Assembly (NCBI RefSeq): GCF_000013225.1
Contig: NC_007776.1
Coordinates: forward strand, 1,517,001-1,581,000
Direction: 5' to 3'
DNA: 64,000 nt
From: Synechococcus sp. JA-2-3B'a(2-13)
GTDB lineage: Bacteria > Cyanobacteriota > Cyanobacteriia > Thermostichales > Thermostichaceae
Below, piece by piece: positions 24,753-33,864 of the stretch (the stretch's first letter is position 1; the number at the start of each line of letters is the position of its first letter). Under the pieces are notes generated by a model, which was not told the DNA's origin, made no database searches, and saw only the letters and a list, made by a program, of their open reading frames with translations. The position numbers and the translations under genes are program-made.

Positions 24753-24808
24753 CTTAACTTCCTATTAAACCTGTCTTAACTCTACAGGGGTCAAACAGCG
24801 CTACTATA
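24753..24808 (+). promoter_or_regulatory. Pho box and promoter of the second phnD-like gene
   Basis: Three 8-base units at exact 11-base spacing: CTTAACTT (24753), ATTAAACC (24764), CTTAACTC (24775). A -10-like TACTAT follows at 24803, 20 bases after the last unit, so the box would take the place of the -35. This is the clearest regulatory site in the window. Confidence 0.72.
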
Positions 24809-24969
24809 TTATTGAGTTTCGTTAGGCGACGTGAGTTTTGCAGATCTTCTTTGGGTTCTGTAGCTTATGAATTCACATCAAGTCTCTTGATTAGCTGGAT
24901 CTTCTCGCCCACTTTTGTGTTTTTTAGCTGATAACGGTTTGCTTCATCTTGCATTCGGGGGTTTTTGCA

Positions 24970-25947
24970 ATGTTGGCGTTTTGCTCTGTGGCTCGTCTGT
25001 TATCCAAAAGCCTTGCCCTGGCTGGTTTGGTTGCTGTGCTAGTGGGTTATCAATCTGCTCAAGCTCAATCTTGCCCTCGTCCGGCAGGCATGGATGAGCG
25101 CTATTGTGATGCCGATGGGGATCTGGTGGCGGATACTCCGACGGATCCCGCTCAAATTGTCAATCCTGACACTTTGCTCATCTCCTACACTTCTTCCGAG
25201 GATCCCGCCGTTTATTCAGAAACCTGGCAGGAATTTACCGACTACCTCAAGCAAGTGACCGGTAAAGATGTGCAATTTGTGCCAGTTGATTCCGAGGCCG
25301 CCCAAACCGAGGCAATGCGGGCCGGACGTTTACACATCATGGGCACCTGCACCGGCTGTACCCCCCGCGCTGTGAACCAAGCAGGCTTTGTGCCTTTCGC
25401 CGTTTTTGCCAAGGAAGATGGTAGCTTTGGCTACGAAATGGAAGTGATCACTCGCATCGATAGTGGCTTGGAAAAACTAGAAGACATCAAAGGCCGCCGC
25501 ATTGCTTTCACCCAGCCCTCCTCCAATTCCGGCTACATCAGCGCCCGTATTTTGATCGAGGCGGAAACTGGCTTTAAGGACGGTGTGGACTACGAAGCCA
25601 CTTTCTCTGGGGGGCACGAAAACTCCATTTTGGGTGTGTTCAACGGAGACTACGATGCGGCCCCCATTGCCAACGATGTGCTCAACCGCATGTGCATCGC
25701 CGGACAAGTGCAGTGCGATCAGTTTCGTACCCTCTACAAATCGGCTACTTTCCCCAGCGGCCCATTTGGCTATGCTCACAATTTGGATCCACAGCTGCAG
25801 GAGAAAATCCGCGAGGCCTTCTATACCTTTGACTTTGCAGGCACTAAGTTGGCAAAAGCCTTTGACCGAGCTTCCTTTGCTCCCATCACCTACAAGAAAG
25901 ATTGGGAAGTGATCCGGCTGATTCAAGAAAATGCCCCTCCCCAATAG
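24970..25947 (+). CDS. phnD: PhnD-like phosphonate-type ABC binding protein, copy 2
   Basis: 325 residues from ATG 24970; a TTG seven codons earlier is less likely. A signal peptide (SLALAGLVAVLVGYQSAQA) precedes a mature protein closely related to copy 1: TLLISYTSSEDPAVYSETWQ, HIMGTCTGCTP, IAFTQPSSNSGYISARILIE, GVFNGDYDAAPIANDVLNRM. All six cysteines are kept. It lies 141 bases upstream of phnC and is probably the first gene of the phnD-phnC-phnE-phnE unit, driven by the Pho box at 24753. Two paralogous binding proteins feeding one transporter would widen substrate range or affinity. Confidence 0.87.
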   Translation: MLAFCSVARLLSKSLALAGLVAVLVGYQSAQAQSCPRPAGMDERYCDADGDLVADTPTDPAQIVNPDTLLISYTSSEDPAVYSETWQEFTDYLKQVTGKDVQFVPVDSEAAQTEAMRAGRLHIMGTCTGCTPRAVNQAGFVPFAVFAKEDGSFGYEMEVITRIDSGLEKLEDIKGRRIAFTQPSSNSGYISARILIEAETGFKDGVDYEATFSGGHENSILGVFNGDYDAAPIANDVLNRMCIAGQVQCDQFRTLYKSATFPSGPFGYAHNLDPQLQEKIREAFYTFDFAGTKLAKAFDRASFAPITYKKDWEVIRLIQENAPPQ

Positions 25948-26088
25948 GTGGGCTGAACAGAATCGGGATCCCTTGTTCAGGGCAAGCCATAGGGGATCCC
26001 TTCTGATTTCAAAATTCTCTCAAGATTGCAAACATCTGGTTCTAGAAGGCCCGCAATTGCAAATGTCCACTTCAAGTAGGTTATCAAG

Positions 26089-26898
26089 ATGCTACGTATC
26101 GACTCCCTCAGCAAACGTTACCCCACAGGCGATATGGCCCTGAAAGGGGTGACCTTAGAAGTTCCCGATGGGCAGGTGATGGCCTTGATTGGTCCTTCGG
26201 GTGCTGGGAAAAGTACGCTGCTCCGTTGCATCAACCGCTTGGTGGAGCCGACCAGTGGCAGCATTTGGCTCAATGGAATCGACCTCACTCGCTTGAACAC
26301 CCGGGAGTTGCGGCAAGCACGACGCAAAATCGGCATGATCTTTCAGGAATATGCCCTCGTGGAGCGCCTGACCGTGATGGAAAATGTTCTTTCGGGTCAG
26401 TTGGGCTACGTCAATTTTTGGCAAAGCTGGTTCCGCAAGTTTCCCCAAGCCACCATCGACGAAGCCTTCCGCTTACTGGATCGAGTGGGATTGTCGGACT
26501 TTCCCGATAAGCGGGCAGATGCTTTGTCTGGGGGGCAACGGCAACGGGTGGGAATCGCCCGGGCTCTCCTGCAAAACCCAGAGCTGCTATTGGTGGATGA
26601 ACCGACCGCCAGTTTGGACCCGAAAACCTCCCGCCAAATTATGCGCCTGATCAACGAGCTGGCTTCAGAGCGGGGCCTATCGGTGATCATCAACATTCAC
26701 GATGTGCCTCTAGCGCAAATGTTTGCCCAGCGGATCGTCGGTTTGCGGTTTGGGGAAGTGGTGTATGATGGCCCCCCCAATCGCCTCACCCCCAGCGTCT
26801 TAAACGAAATCTACGGCGAAGAAGATTGGAATGCTTCTGGCCCAGCCCAAGACTCCGAAGAAAACGAAGCCGTCTCGGCTGGAGTAGCCACCCACTAA
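26089..26898 (+). CDS. phnC: PhnC-type ABC transporter ATPase
   Basis: 269 residues. Walker [10 protein letters not shown] near residue 35, Q-loop [20 protein letters not shown], signature [15 protein letters not shown], Walker [13 protein letters not shown] and the H-loop in [15 protein letters not shown]. The NVLSGQLGY stretch after the Q-loop is typical of phosphonate importers. It couples ATP hydrolysis to uptake through the PhnE pair. ATG start at 26089. The gap to the next gene holds a tandem 10-bp triplication and part of a dispersed repeat. Confidence 0.93.
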   Translation: MLRIDSLSKRYPTGDMALKGVTLEVPDGQVMALIGPSGAGKSTLLRCINRLVEPTSGSIWLNGIDLTRLNTRELRQARRKIGMIFQEYALVERLTVMENVLSGQLGYVNFWQSWFRKFPQATIDEAFRLLDRVGLSDFPDKRADALSGGQRQRVGIARALLQNPELLLVDEPTASLDPKTSRQIMRLINELASERGLSVIINIHDVPLAQMFAQRIVGLRFGEVVYDGPPNRLTPSVLNEIYGEEDWNASGPAQDSEENEAVSAGVATH

Positions 26899-26910
26899 GG
26901 GATCCCTTGC

Positions 26911-26952
26911 AGAAGTCAGTAGAAGTCAATAGAAGTCAGTAGTGCGGAGCAC
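26911..26952 (+). repeat. Tandem 10-bp triplication plus fragment of a dispersed repeat
   Basis: AGAAGTCAGT, AGAAGTCAAT, AGAAGTCAGT in a row (26911-26940), then AGTGCGGAGCAC (second stem of the type A repeat) up to 26952, five bases before the phnE start. It fills the phnC-phnE gap. Confidence 0.7.
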
Positions 26953-26956
26953 ACCC

Positions 26957-27766
26957 ATGGCACAGGCAACGACACTGAGCGGGCGCCAATGGTCGCCACC
27001 ACCTTTGATTAAAAATCCTTGGGTTCGCTGGGGACTGATTCTTGGGGCGGTCATTTACCTGATCTTTGCGCTTTCTACTCTCAATTTCGATCCAGCCCGG
27101 GTAGCCCGCGGTATGCAGCGTAGTGGCCGTCTCTTGTTGGCCTTTTTGCATCCCGATTTCACCACCCGCGGCAACTTGATTGTCACCGGGATGCTGGAAA
27201 GTGTGACCATGGCCGCCATTTCCACCGTGGCAGGATTTATTGTCGCGGTTCCGGTGGGGTTTGGGGCCGCACGCAACTTGGTGCCAATGCCGGTCTACCT
27301 GGTTTGTCGTGGCCTGATTGCCCTGTCGCGCACCTTCCAAGAGGTGATCATCGCCATTTTGTTTGTGGTCATGTTTGGCTTTGGGCCTTTTGCTGGAGTG
27401 CTCACCCTCACCTTTGGGAGTTTGGGTTTTTTCAGCAAGCTTTTGGCAGAAGACATCGAAGAAATTGATGCAGTACAGGTGGAGGCGATTCGCTCCACGG
27501 GGGCTTCTTGGCTCCAAATGGTCAGCTACGCGGTGGTGCCGCAGGTGTTGCCCCGCATGATCGGCTTGACTCTGTATCGTTTCGACATCAACATTCGGGA
27601 GGCGGCCATTCTGGGGATTGTCGGTGCCGGTGGGATTGGCTCTACCCTGAACACCTCCTTACGTCGCTACGACTATGACACGGCCTCTGCCATCATCCTT
27701 GTGATTATCGCTCTGGTGATGGTGGTGGAATTGAGTTCTGGTTGGATTCGCAAGAGGGTGCAATAA
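26957..27766 (+). CDS. phnE: PhnE-type ABC permease, first
   Basis: 269 residues from ATG 26957 (MAQATTLSG); a GTG at 26942 would start inside the repeat and is unlikely. About six membrane helices. The BPD_transp_1 coupling region reads EAIRSTGASWLQMVSYAVVP, and FVVMFGFGPFAGVLTLTFGS is typical of PhnE. Its stop overlaps the start of the second permease (TAATG), so the two are translationally coupled and likely form a heterodimer in the inner membrane. Confidence 0.92.
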   Translation: MAQATTLSGRQWSPPPLIKNPWVRWGLILGAVIYLIFALSTLNFDPARVARGMQRSGRLLLAFLHPDFTTRGNLIVTGMLESVTMAAISTVAGFIVAVPVGFGAARNLVPMPVYLVCRGLIALSRTFQEVIIAILFVVMFGFGPFAGVLTLTFGSLGFFSKLLAEDIEEIDAVQVEAIRSTGASWLQMVSYAVVPQVLPRMIGLTLYRFDINIREAAILGIVGAGGIGSTLNTSLRRYDYDTASAIILVIIALVMVVELSSGWIRKRVQ

Positions 27767-28578
27767 TGCCTGTTCTGGAAAGCAGTGGGATCAAGACCTG
27801 GCAGTGGCGCAATCAAAAGCAAACTTTGCTTGAGTATGCCTTCTGGTTGGCTCTGCTGTTACTGATGTTTGCCTGCGCTAAGTTCATTGCAGACCGTACC
27901 ACCTGGGGCTTTGTGCTGGATGCACCGCGCCAGGGAAGAGAAATGCTCTCGCGGGGGGTACCGCCCCGTTGGGACTACATGTCACAGCTTTGGCGCCCCC
28001 TTTGGGATACCCTCACCATTGCCACATTGGGTACGGCCCTTTCCTTTGTGATTTCGGTGCCGGTGGCCTTTTTGGCAGCCCGCAACACCACTCCCAATTT
28101 GCTGGTGCGCTACATCGCCCTGTTCATCATCGTCGGCACCCGTTCGGTTAACTCCCTGATTTGGGCTTTGATCCTGGTGGTTGTTCTTGGGCCAGGGGTC
28201 TTGTCCGGAACCTTAGCCATTGCCCTACGCTCTGTCGGATTTATGGGCAAGCTGATCTATGAAGGCATCGAAGAGATTAACGAAGAACCAGTAGAAGCGA
28301 TCCGTTCCACGGGGGCTAGCGGTGCCCAGGTACTGAGCTATGCCATTTGGCCGCAGGTGATCACCAACATCCTCGGGGTAACAATTTACCGTTGGGATAT
28401 CAATTTGCGAGAGTCTACGGTGGTTGGATTGGTCGGTGCCGGTGGAATTGGCCTACAGCTAGATGCTTCCATCAACACCCTGCGCTGGAATCAGGTGAGC
28501 ATGATCCTGCTTGTGATCTTCGTTTCTGTGTTCATCAGCGAGTGGATCTCCGCCAAGGCCCGGCAAGCCCTGACTTAG
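27766..28578 (+). CDS. phnE: PhnE-type ABC permease, second
   Basis: 270 residues from ATG 27766, which shares one base with the stop of the first permease. About six membrane helices, the same coupling motif (EAIRSTGASGAQVLSYAIWP) and the INLRESTVVGLVGAGGIG stretch of PhnE. Completes the transporter with PhnC and the PhnD-like proteins. No C-P lyase genes (phnG-M) follow here, so the transporter may serve another reduced-phosphorus pathway or a lyase encoded elsewhere. Confidence 0.92.
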   Translation: MPVLESSGIKTWQWRNQKQTLLEYAFWLALLLLMFACAKFIADRTTWGFVLDAPRQGREMLSRGVPPRWDYMSQLWRPLWDTLTIATLGTALSFVISVPVAFLAARNTTPNLLVRYIALFIIVGTRSVNSLIWALILVVVLGPGVLSGTLAIALRSVGFMGKLIYEGIEEINEEPVEAIRSTGASGAQVLSYAIWPQVITNILGVTIYRWDINLRESTVVGLVGAGGIGLQLDASINTLRWNQVSMILLVIFVSVFISEWISAKARQALT

Positions 28579-28638
28579 CCCAGGGATCCGGATAGGCTAC
28601 GGTGAAGGGCAGTTTGCAACAGCACAACTGTATGACTC

Positions 28639-29347
28639 ATGACGGAAGAACTGTTTCGGGCGGAGGCCTATCTCACCACCTGCCAGGCTCGGGTAATTGC
28701 CCTTGTGGATAACGGGATCCAGTTGGATCGGACGGTATTCTATCCCACCGGCGGTGGACAACCCGGCGATACGGGATTCCTGATTACATCGGACGGTCGT
28801 GTCATCCCGATTGTCGATACCCAAAAGGGGGAAACGGGCATCCTCCACATCCCGGCAGAGGGATCCCCACCCCTCAGTCTGGGGGAGTCAGTCAGCGCCA
28901 GCATCGACTGGGAACGTCGCTATCGGCACATGCGCATGCATACGGCTCTACACCTGCTCTGTGCAGTGGTAGAAGGTGGCGTTACGGGGGGTCAGGTGGG
29001 TGAAAGCAAAAGCCGATTGGACTTTAACATCCCTGGAGAAAAACCCGACAAAGAAACCCTGACGGGTGCGTCTCAATGCTTTGGTACAAGGTAACCACGC
29101 CGTGAACCCCCGCTGGGTTAGCGATGAAGAACTAAAAGCCAATCCCAGCCTGGTGCGCACCATGTCGGTCAAGCCCCCCACCGGACAGGGGCAAGTGCGC
29201 TTGCTGGAAATTGAGAATGTGGACTTGCAACCCTGCGGCGGCACTCATGTACGGGCGACAGGAGAAATTGGCAAGTTGGTGGTGAGCAAGATCGAAAGCA
29301 AAGGCAAGCAAAACCGACGCATTGTGGTCAGCTTGGTGGATCCCTGA
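28639..29347 (+). pseudogene. AlaX-type alanyl-tRNA editing protein, frameshifted
   Basis: Two overlapping frames together give a full AlaX of about 236 residues. The first (28639-29094) has VFYPTGGGQPGDTG and the zinc motif HTALH; the second (from about 29066) has RLNALVQGN..., VRTMSVKPPTGQGQVRLLEI and the second zinc motif CGGTH. The frame breaks at a GGG run (29064-29066): dropping one G restores ETL-TVRLNALV. AlaX proteins hydrolyse Ser- or Gly-mischarged tRNA-Ala in the cytosol. Either a real recent frameshift, a sequencing error, or slippage. All zinc ligands are kept, so decay would be very recent. Confidence 0.82.
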
Positions 29348-29358
29348 AAAACTACAGA

Positions 29359-30942
29359 CTACCCTTGGCTGGGCTGAGTCAATGAACCCAAAGATCCATC
29401 GACTGCCACCTGAAGACTCGCCGACTCTGGAATGGGCGCTTGTGCTGTCGGGAACCCTAAGAACGGGCTTTGCTCCACCGCCTGGATGGACAAGGTAAAC
29501 AAGGGGTTGGAGAGAATCCCGGCAAAGATGGTGGCCACCAGAGTCAACACCATACCGACCCGCAGAGCAGGCATACCTTCTGCCTGCCAGTTGGTCTCGG
29601 GGTAATTTTGCACCGAAACCGACATCTCTTGCGGCTCTTTCACCACAATCGTTTTCACCACCCGCACGTAGTAGTAAATGGAGATAACACTGGTGACCAA
29701 CCCCACCAACACCAGGGTATAGGCCCCCGCCTGCCAACCGGCCCAGAACAGGTACAACTTGCCGAAGAAGCCCGCCAGAGGCGGCAACCCACCCAACGAA
29801 AGCAAACAAATGCTCAAGCACAGGGTGAGGAAGGGATCCTTCTGGTAAAGGCCGCTGTACTCGTTAATTTCGTCGGTACCGGTTTTCAGGCTGAACAGGG
29901 TAATGCACAAGAAGGCCCCCAGGTTCATGACCAGGTAGACCAGCAGATAGAAGATCAAGCTGGCGTAGCCTGCTTCTGTGCCCACCACCAGACCAATCAT
30001 GACGAAGCCCGCTTGCCCAATCGAGGAATAGGCCAGTAGCCGTTTGAGGCGGGTTTGGGCAATGGCCACCACATTCCCCAGCACCATGGTCAAAATGGCC
30101 AGCACCGAGAGCACCGCCCGCCACTCTTCCGTCATGGCCGGAAACACGGTGGCCAGAAAGCGCACCGCCAAGGCAAAGCCTGCCGCTTTGGATCCCACCG
30201 ACAAAAAGGCCACCACCGGCGTTGGGGATCCCTCGTAGACATCAGGAGTCCACTGGTGAAAGGGCACTGCCGCCAACTTAAACCCGATACCACCAATGCA
30301 GAGGACCAAAGCGATGATCCCTGCTAAGCCGGCATCCCCCATAGAGGAGGCAATGGCTTCCAGCTTCGTTTGCCCACCCGAAAGGCCGTAGAGCAGCGAC
30401 ATACCGTAGAGAAAAATGGCCGTGCTGCTGGCCCCGATCAAGAGATATTTCAGGGCTGCCTCCGAAGAACGCGGATCCCGCTTGGTATAGCCGGCCATCA
30501 GGTAGCTGGCGATGCCCAGGGTTTCCAGAGATACAAACACTAGGATCAAGTCCGTCGCCCCGGAGAGGAACATGCCCCCCAAGGTGGCCGTGAGCAGCAA
30601 CACATAAAACTCGCCTGTGGGGGCTCCCGACTGGGCGATGTAGCGTTCTGCCATCATCACCGTCAGCACCGCCGTCCCCACCACCAGGCCACGGAAGAGA
30701 ATGCTGACGGGATCCGCCGCAAAGCTGCCCAAGAAGCTCTCCAACTGGGGCTGCTGCCACTGCAACACCAAGGTCACCAAGGCCCCGATCAAGCCAAAGA
30801 TGGAGAGGGCTGGAAGACTTTTGCGCGCCGCCGAACCACCGACCAAATCCACCACCAAGACGAGCAAGAGGGTGAGGGTAACCACCACTTCTGGCCAAAT
30901 GGCACCGGCATACAGGTTTCCGGTTGGGGCAAAGACATCCAT
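29359..30942 (-). CDS. ndhB: NDH-1 subunit NdhB (NADH dehydrogenase subunit 2)
   Basis: 527 residues with about 14 membrane helices, full length for the cyanobacterial protein. Conserved parts include [60 protein letters not shown] and [16 protein letters not shown], holding the proton-channel lysines. NdhB belongs to the membrane arm of NDH-1, used in respiration and cyclic electron flow around photosystem I in thylakoids. It converges with the AlaX gene (11-base gap) and stands apart from other ndh genes. GTG or ATG choice: ATG at 30942 fits the family N-terminus. Confidence 0.95.
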
Positions 30943-31066
30943 AGGAGAAGACTATGAAGAGAGATTAAGGGGATCCACAGCCAGCATACCGCGATTTCTG
31001 GTCTCTCTCCCCGCTTCAGGCATCTCTTCTCCCAATCGTCTCCATCAGCGCTCTCAATCTACAGGC

Positions 31067-32365
31067 TCAGTAGAGCTTGGCGCTGGAGGTAAGCACCAAC
31101 TTCAGGCGGGCGTGGATCAGATCCAAGTCCGCCAGCCCCAGGTCGATCTCCCCATCGATGACGATGCCGGTGTGGATCAGCCGATCCAACAGTTCCAGCA
31201 CGGATCCCTCGCGGTGGGGTTGTCCGGGGTAGTAGTCCCCCTGGCGGGGCAGGAGGGTGCCCAGATCTCCGAGCTCCAGGTTCAAATCCGCTGGGTCGAT
31301 CTCCAACAGGCTGCAGATTTGTCGAATTTGCTCCCGCAAGGCTTGTAGGCTGCTGCCGGCCCGCTCAATCTGCTCTGCAGAAAGGCGCTCAGCCTCCATT
31401 TGCCGCACCACCTGCGCCTCCATCAACTGCCGCAACAGCTCCACCAAGGTCAGCACCAGAGAGGCCAAACCAGCTTCCGGGCGTTTCCGGCCAGGGGTGG
31501 GCCGAGTCTGGCTCAAGTCTTCCCAGCTGGCGGGACTGATAGAAAAGCGCGGCGGGGGAGGAGAAGCAATCCAACGGTCAAAGGGCTGACAAAGCTGTTC
31601 CAGGCTGAGCAAATGGAGACGGGGATCCCGAGCGGCCTCTTCCCTTTCCTCTGGTAGGTTGTAGCCCCAGTCGGCCAAAAACAAGAGAACCTGCTCCAGC
31701 TCCGGCACCCTCTGCACCTGGCGCAGCGTTTGCAGGCGATCCTCCACAAACCACAGCTCCTCAGCCGGCAGTTGGGCGGCAGCCAGTAGCCGCTGTAAAG
31801 TGGTGGCCTTGGGGGCGCGCACTTCCTTGCCCAGAATGCGGTGGCGCGGCAGTTGGATCCCTGCTCGGCCCAAGAGCTGCTGGATGAACCGTCCCTCTTT
31901 GGTGCTGAGGATGGCCAAGCGCGGCTCCCCGGCAGCCTGAAGCTGGCGCATCCAGGCCGCCACCCCCGGATAAAACCGGTGCAGCCCCAGCCACCCCTGC
32001 AGATCCTCTGCAATCCAGCGATCCCGCACCCGATCCAACGCTTGGATTAGAGAGAGGGCAGGGATCCCTGACTGCTGCAACAACCGCTGCCGCCAGCTGG
32101 GCCAGTCTTGGCGCAAGTCTTCCTCCCGGATCCCTTCCTGTAGCCCCCACAACAACAGAGGCATCTCCCAGCCGGTCTCAATCAGCGGGCGCAGACGGTC
32201 AAAAGCAGGACGCAGCGGCTCTAGCTGAGCAGGAGCCAAGCCCCACACCTGAGCACAAACGCGGCAGGAAGAGGCAAAATACTCCGCCCGCCCATCGCAG
32301 AGCACACCATCAAAATCCAGAACCAGAATGCGGGGGGACATTCGCCGGGGCCTAGCGAACTCCAT
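31067..32365 (-). CDS. HAD phosphatase fused to gas-vesicle protein GvpK
   Basis: About 432 residues from ATG 32365 (AGGGGGAC lies 8 bases upstream; ATGs at 32413 and 32341 are alternatives). N-terminal HAD hydrolase with all motifs: LVLDFDGVLCDG (nucleophile Asp), ILSTKE (motif II), the Lys in VRAPKATTL (III) and WFVEDRL (IV). After a Pro-rich linker the last ~138 residues are GvpK: GLASLVLTLVELLRQLMEAQ, EIDPADLNLELGDLGTLLP, then YYPGQP and SVLELLDRLIHTGIVIDGEI, the GvpA-like tail typical of cyanobacterial GvpK. One uninterrupted frame. HAD and GvpK are each complete. GvpK is a minor gas-vesicle assembly protein; no other gvp gene is in the window, so its role here is open. Confidence 0.85.
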   Translation of the reverse strand: MEFARPRRMSPRILVLDFDGVLCDGRAEYFASSCRVCAQVWGLAPAQLEPLRPAFDRLRPLIETGWEMPLLLWGLQEGIREEDLRQDWPSWRQRLLQQSGIPALSLIQALDRVRDRWIAEDLQGWLGLHRFYPGVAAWMRQLQAAGEPRLAILSTKEGRFIQQLLGRAGIQLPRHRILGKEVRAPKATTLQRLLAAAQLPAEELWFVEDRLQTLRQVQRVPELEQVLLFLADWGYNLPEEREEAARDPRLHLLSLEQLCQPFDRWIASPPPPRFSISPASWEDLSQTRPTPGRKRPEAGLASLVLTLVELLRQLMEAQVVRQMEAERLSAEQIERAGSSLQALREQIRQICSLLEIDPADLNLELGDLGTLLPRQGDYYPGQPHREGSVLELLDRLIHTGIVIDGEIDLGLADLDLIHARLKLVLTSSAKLY

Positions 32366-32451
32366 ACCTGAGTCCCCCTGAGGGCAAGTTGCAAAAATGG
32401 GGCCAGAGGCCAAGTTAATTTAACCAAACTGTTCCACCGGAGTGGCCCAAC

Positions 32452-33102
32452 CTAATTGGATTCCGAGATACGAACGGACTGGATCTCCACTGGATTCAGC
32501 GGGCGATCCTGGGGGCCCGTGGGAGCCGTTGCAATTTTATCCAACACATCCTCTCCCTCGATCAATTGCCCGAAGATCGTGTAGTTGGGCGGCAGCGGGT
32601 AGTCGGCATGCATGATGAAGAACTGGCTGCCGTTGGTGTTGGGGCCGGCGTTGGCCATCGCCAAAGTGCCACGGCTGTAGGGACGTTGCACCGGCTCATC
32701 GGGAAAGCGGTACCCCGGCCCACCCCGCCCTGTACCCGTGGGATCCCCACCTTGGATCATGAAGCCCCGAATCACGCGGTGAAAGATGACACCATCGTAG
32801 AAGTGGTCGTTGGCCAAAAAGACGAAATTGTTGACGGCGAGGGGAGCTTCTTGCGGGAACAGCTCCAGAACCATTGTGCCGGCGGTGGTCTCCATCGTGG
32901 CCGTGTAGGACTTGGCCGGGTCGATCACCATCGGGGGGGGATTGTTGTAGGTTTTCACGGGTTTGCCCAAGTGTTGTGCCAGGAGCAAATCGCGAGAAGA
33001 ATGCGGGCGGGCCAAGACAGGGAGAGCACTCAGCCCCACCCAAAGCACCACCATCAGCACAGCTAACTTCACCAGGCTGGCCAACTTAGATCGCGCACGC
33101 AC
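32452..33102 (-). CDS. Cyclophilin-type peptidyl-prolyl isomerase, exported
   Basis: 216 residues with a signal peptide (LAVLMVVLWVGLSALPVLAR). The isomerase core has FHRVIRGFMIQGGDPTGTG, MANAGPNTNGSQFFI and FGQLIEG; the catalytic Arg of FHRV and the QGGD and NGSQFF contacts are present, while the Trp of eukaryotic cyclophilins is absent as usual for the bacterial short type. It should act in periplasm or thylakoid lumen on folding proteins. ATG start at 33102; isolated transcript between the HAD-GvpK and PsiE-like genes on the same strand. Confidence 0.93.
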   Translation of the reverse strand: MRARSKLASLVKLAVLMVVLWVGLSALPVLARPHSSRDLLLAQHLGKPVKTYNNPPPMVIDPAKSYTATMETTAGTMVLELFPQEAPLAVNNFVFLANDHFYDGVIFHRVIRGFMIQGGDPTGTGRGGPGYRFPDEPVQRPYSRGTLAMANAGPNTNGSQFFIMHADYPLPPNYTIFGQLIEGEDVLDKIATAPTGPQDRPLNPVEIQSVRISESN

Positions 33103-33152
33103 AATTCTTGCAGGAAAGCTCCATCCCCATCGTACCAGGATTCTGTCCTAGC

Positions 33153-33650
33153 CTAATTTTCCCCGGACTTGGATGGAGGCTTGGCTCGCCGCACCAGCCA
33201 ATAACTCACCGAGAGGGCCAACGTCGCTGCCCCCAAGCCAATGAGCTCCAACCCCCCCAGCTTCTCGAAATCAAAAATGATGATCTTGCGGGCCACCGCA
33301 ATCAAAGAGGTGACGATCACCAGCTCCACCTGCACCACCTGCTTTTGCAAGTAGGCGGTAATGTTCTCCAGAATTTCCAGCGCAATCAGAATATTTAAAA
33401 AGAGGCCGAAGATCTCGATCAAAGTGGTGGAGAAAAACCCAGTTGGCTCCATCAACAAATCTGCCACCAAGAACCGGGCCAAGTCCACCACTGCTACTAC
33501 GATTAGCCCGATCATCAAAATTGAAAGCAGCTTCGAGATCAGGCTTTCCAGGCGGGTGATGGCCCGCAAAAAGGGATCCTCCTCTTCTGTCTCGTGGGGA
33601 TTGTGCAACAGCCACTTGAGAAACCGCATCGCCAACCCCGACAGATCCAA
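33153..33650 (-). CDS. PsiE-family membrane protein
   Basis: 165 residues with four predicted helices (about 40-60, 75-98, 105-125, 132-152) in the arrangement of the PsiE (phosphate-starvation-inducible E) family: LLSILMIGLIVVAVVDLARF, STTLIEIFGLFLNILIALEI, VVQVELVIVTSLIAVARKII. The function is unknown in any organism. No Pho box was seen upstream, so the family name should not be read as regulation. Same strand as the cyclophilin gene, 50 bases apart. Confidence 0.85.
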   Translation of the reverse strand: MDLSGLAMRFLKWLLHNPHETEEEDPFLRAITRLESLISKLLSILMIGLIVVAVVDLARFLVADLLMEPTGFFSTTLIEIFGLFLNILIALEILENITAYLQKQVVQVELVIVTSLIAVARKIIIFDFEKLGGLELIGLGAATLALSVSYWLVRRAKPPSKSGEN

Positions 33651-33678
33651 ACCCTTATGTCCTGATCCTGAGACAACA

Positions 33679-33864
33679 TTATCCGTCCCAACCGTCTTGC
33701 CGGGAAGCAGGCAGGGATCCCTTGGGGCGATGATTGCGACACCGCTCAGAACAGTATTTCACCTCCGACCAACAGTCGGCCCACTTTTTGCGCCAGGTGA
33801 AGGGTCGCTGACAGGTGAGACAAATTTTGCTGGGCAAATCCGATTTCTTCCGTTGGCGTGGCAT
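33679..33864 (-). CDS. DUF2256 small zinc-ribbon-like protein
   Basis: 61 residues from ATG 33864 (MPRQRKKSDLPSKICLTCQ). CLTCQRPFTWRKKW and EVKYCSERCR supply four cysteines of a treble-clef-like zinc site; this is the conserved DUF2256 pattern. Function unknown; usual family size. It lies just upstream of the PsiE-like gene on the same strand, 28 bases apart. Confidence 0.87.
   Translation of the reverse strand: MPRQRKKSDLPSKICLTCQRPFTWRKKWADCWSEVKYCSERCRNHRPKGSLPASRQDGWDG

Larger units (their letters stand above)
24621..24969. other. Gap between the two phnD-like genes
   Basis: It holds the hairpin above, a tandem 12-bp duplication CTGAATCTAGAG (24671-24694), the second Pho box (24753-24782) with its -10-like TACTAT, and a ~160-base leader before the second phnD. 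No coding frame is supported. Confidence 0.5.

Noticed and set aside
22500-28600. C-P lyase (phnG-M) pathway
   Set aside because: Only transport genes are present; no lyase core gene follows in the window.
31067-32365. Part of a gas-vesicle operon
   Set aside because: No gvpA, gvpC, gvpN, gvpJ, gvpF/L or gvpG neighbour exists in the window; only the GvpK part of the fusion is found.
33153-33650. PsiE-like gene as a member of the Pho regulon
   Set aside because: The name suggests it, but no CTTAACCT-type repeats are seen upstream.
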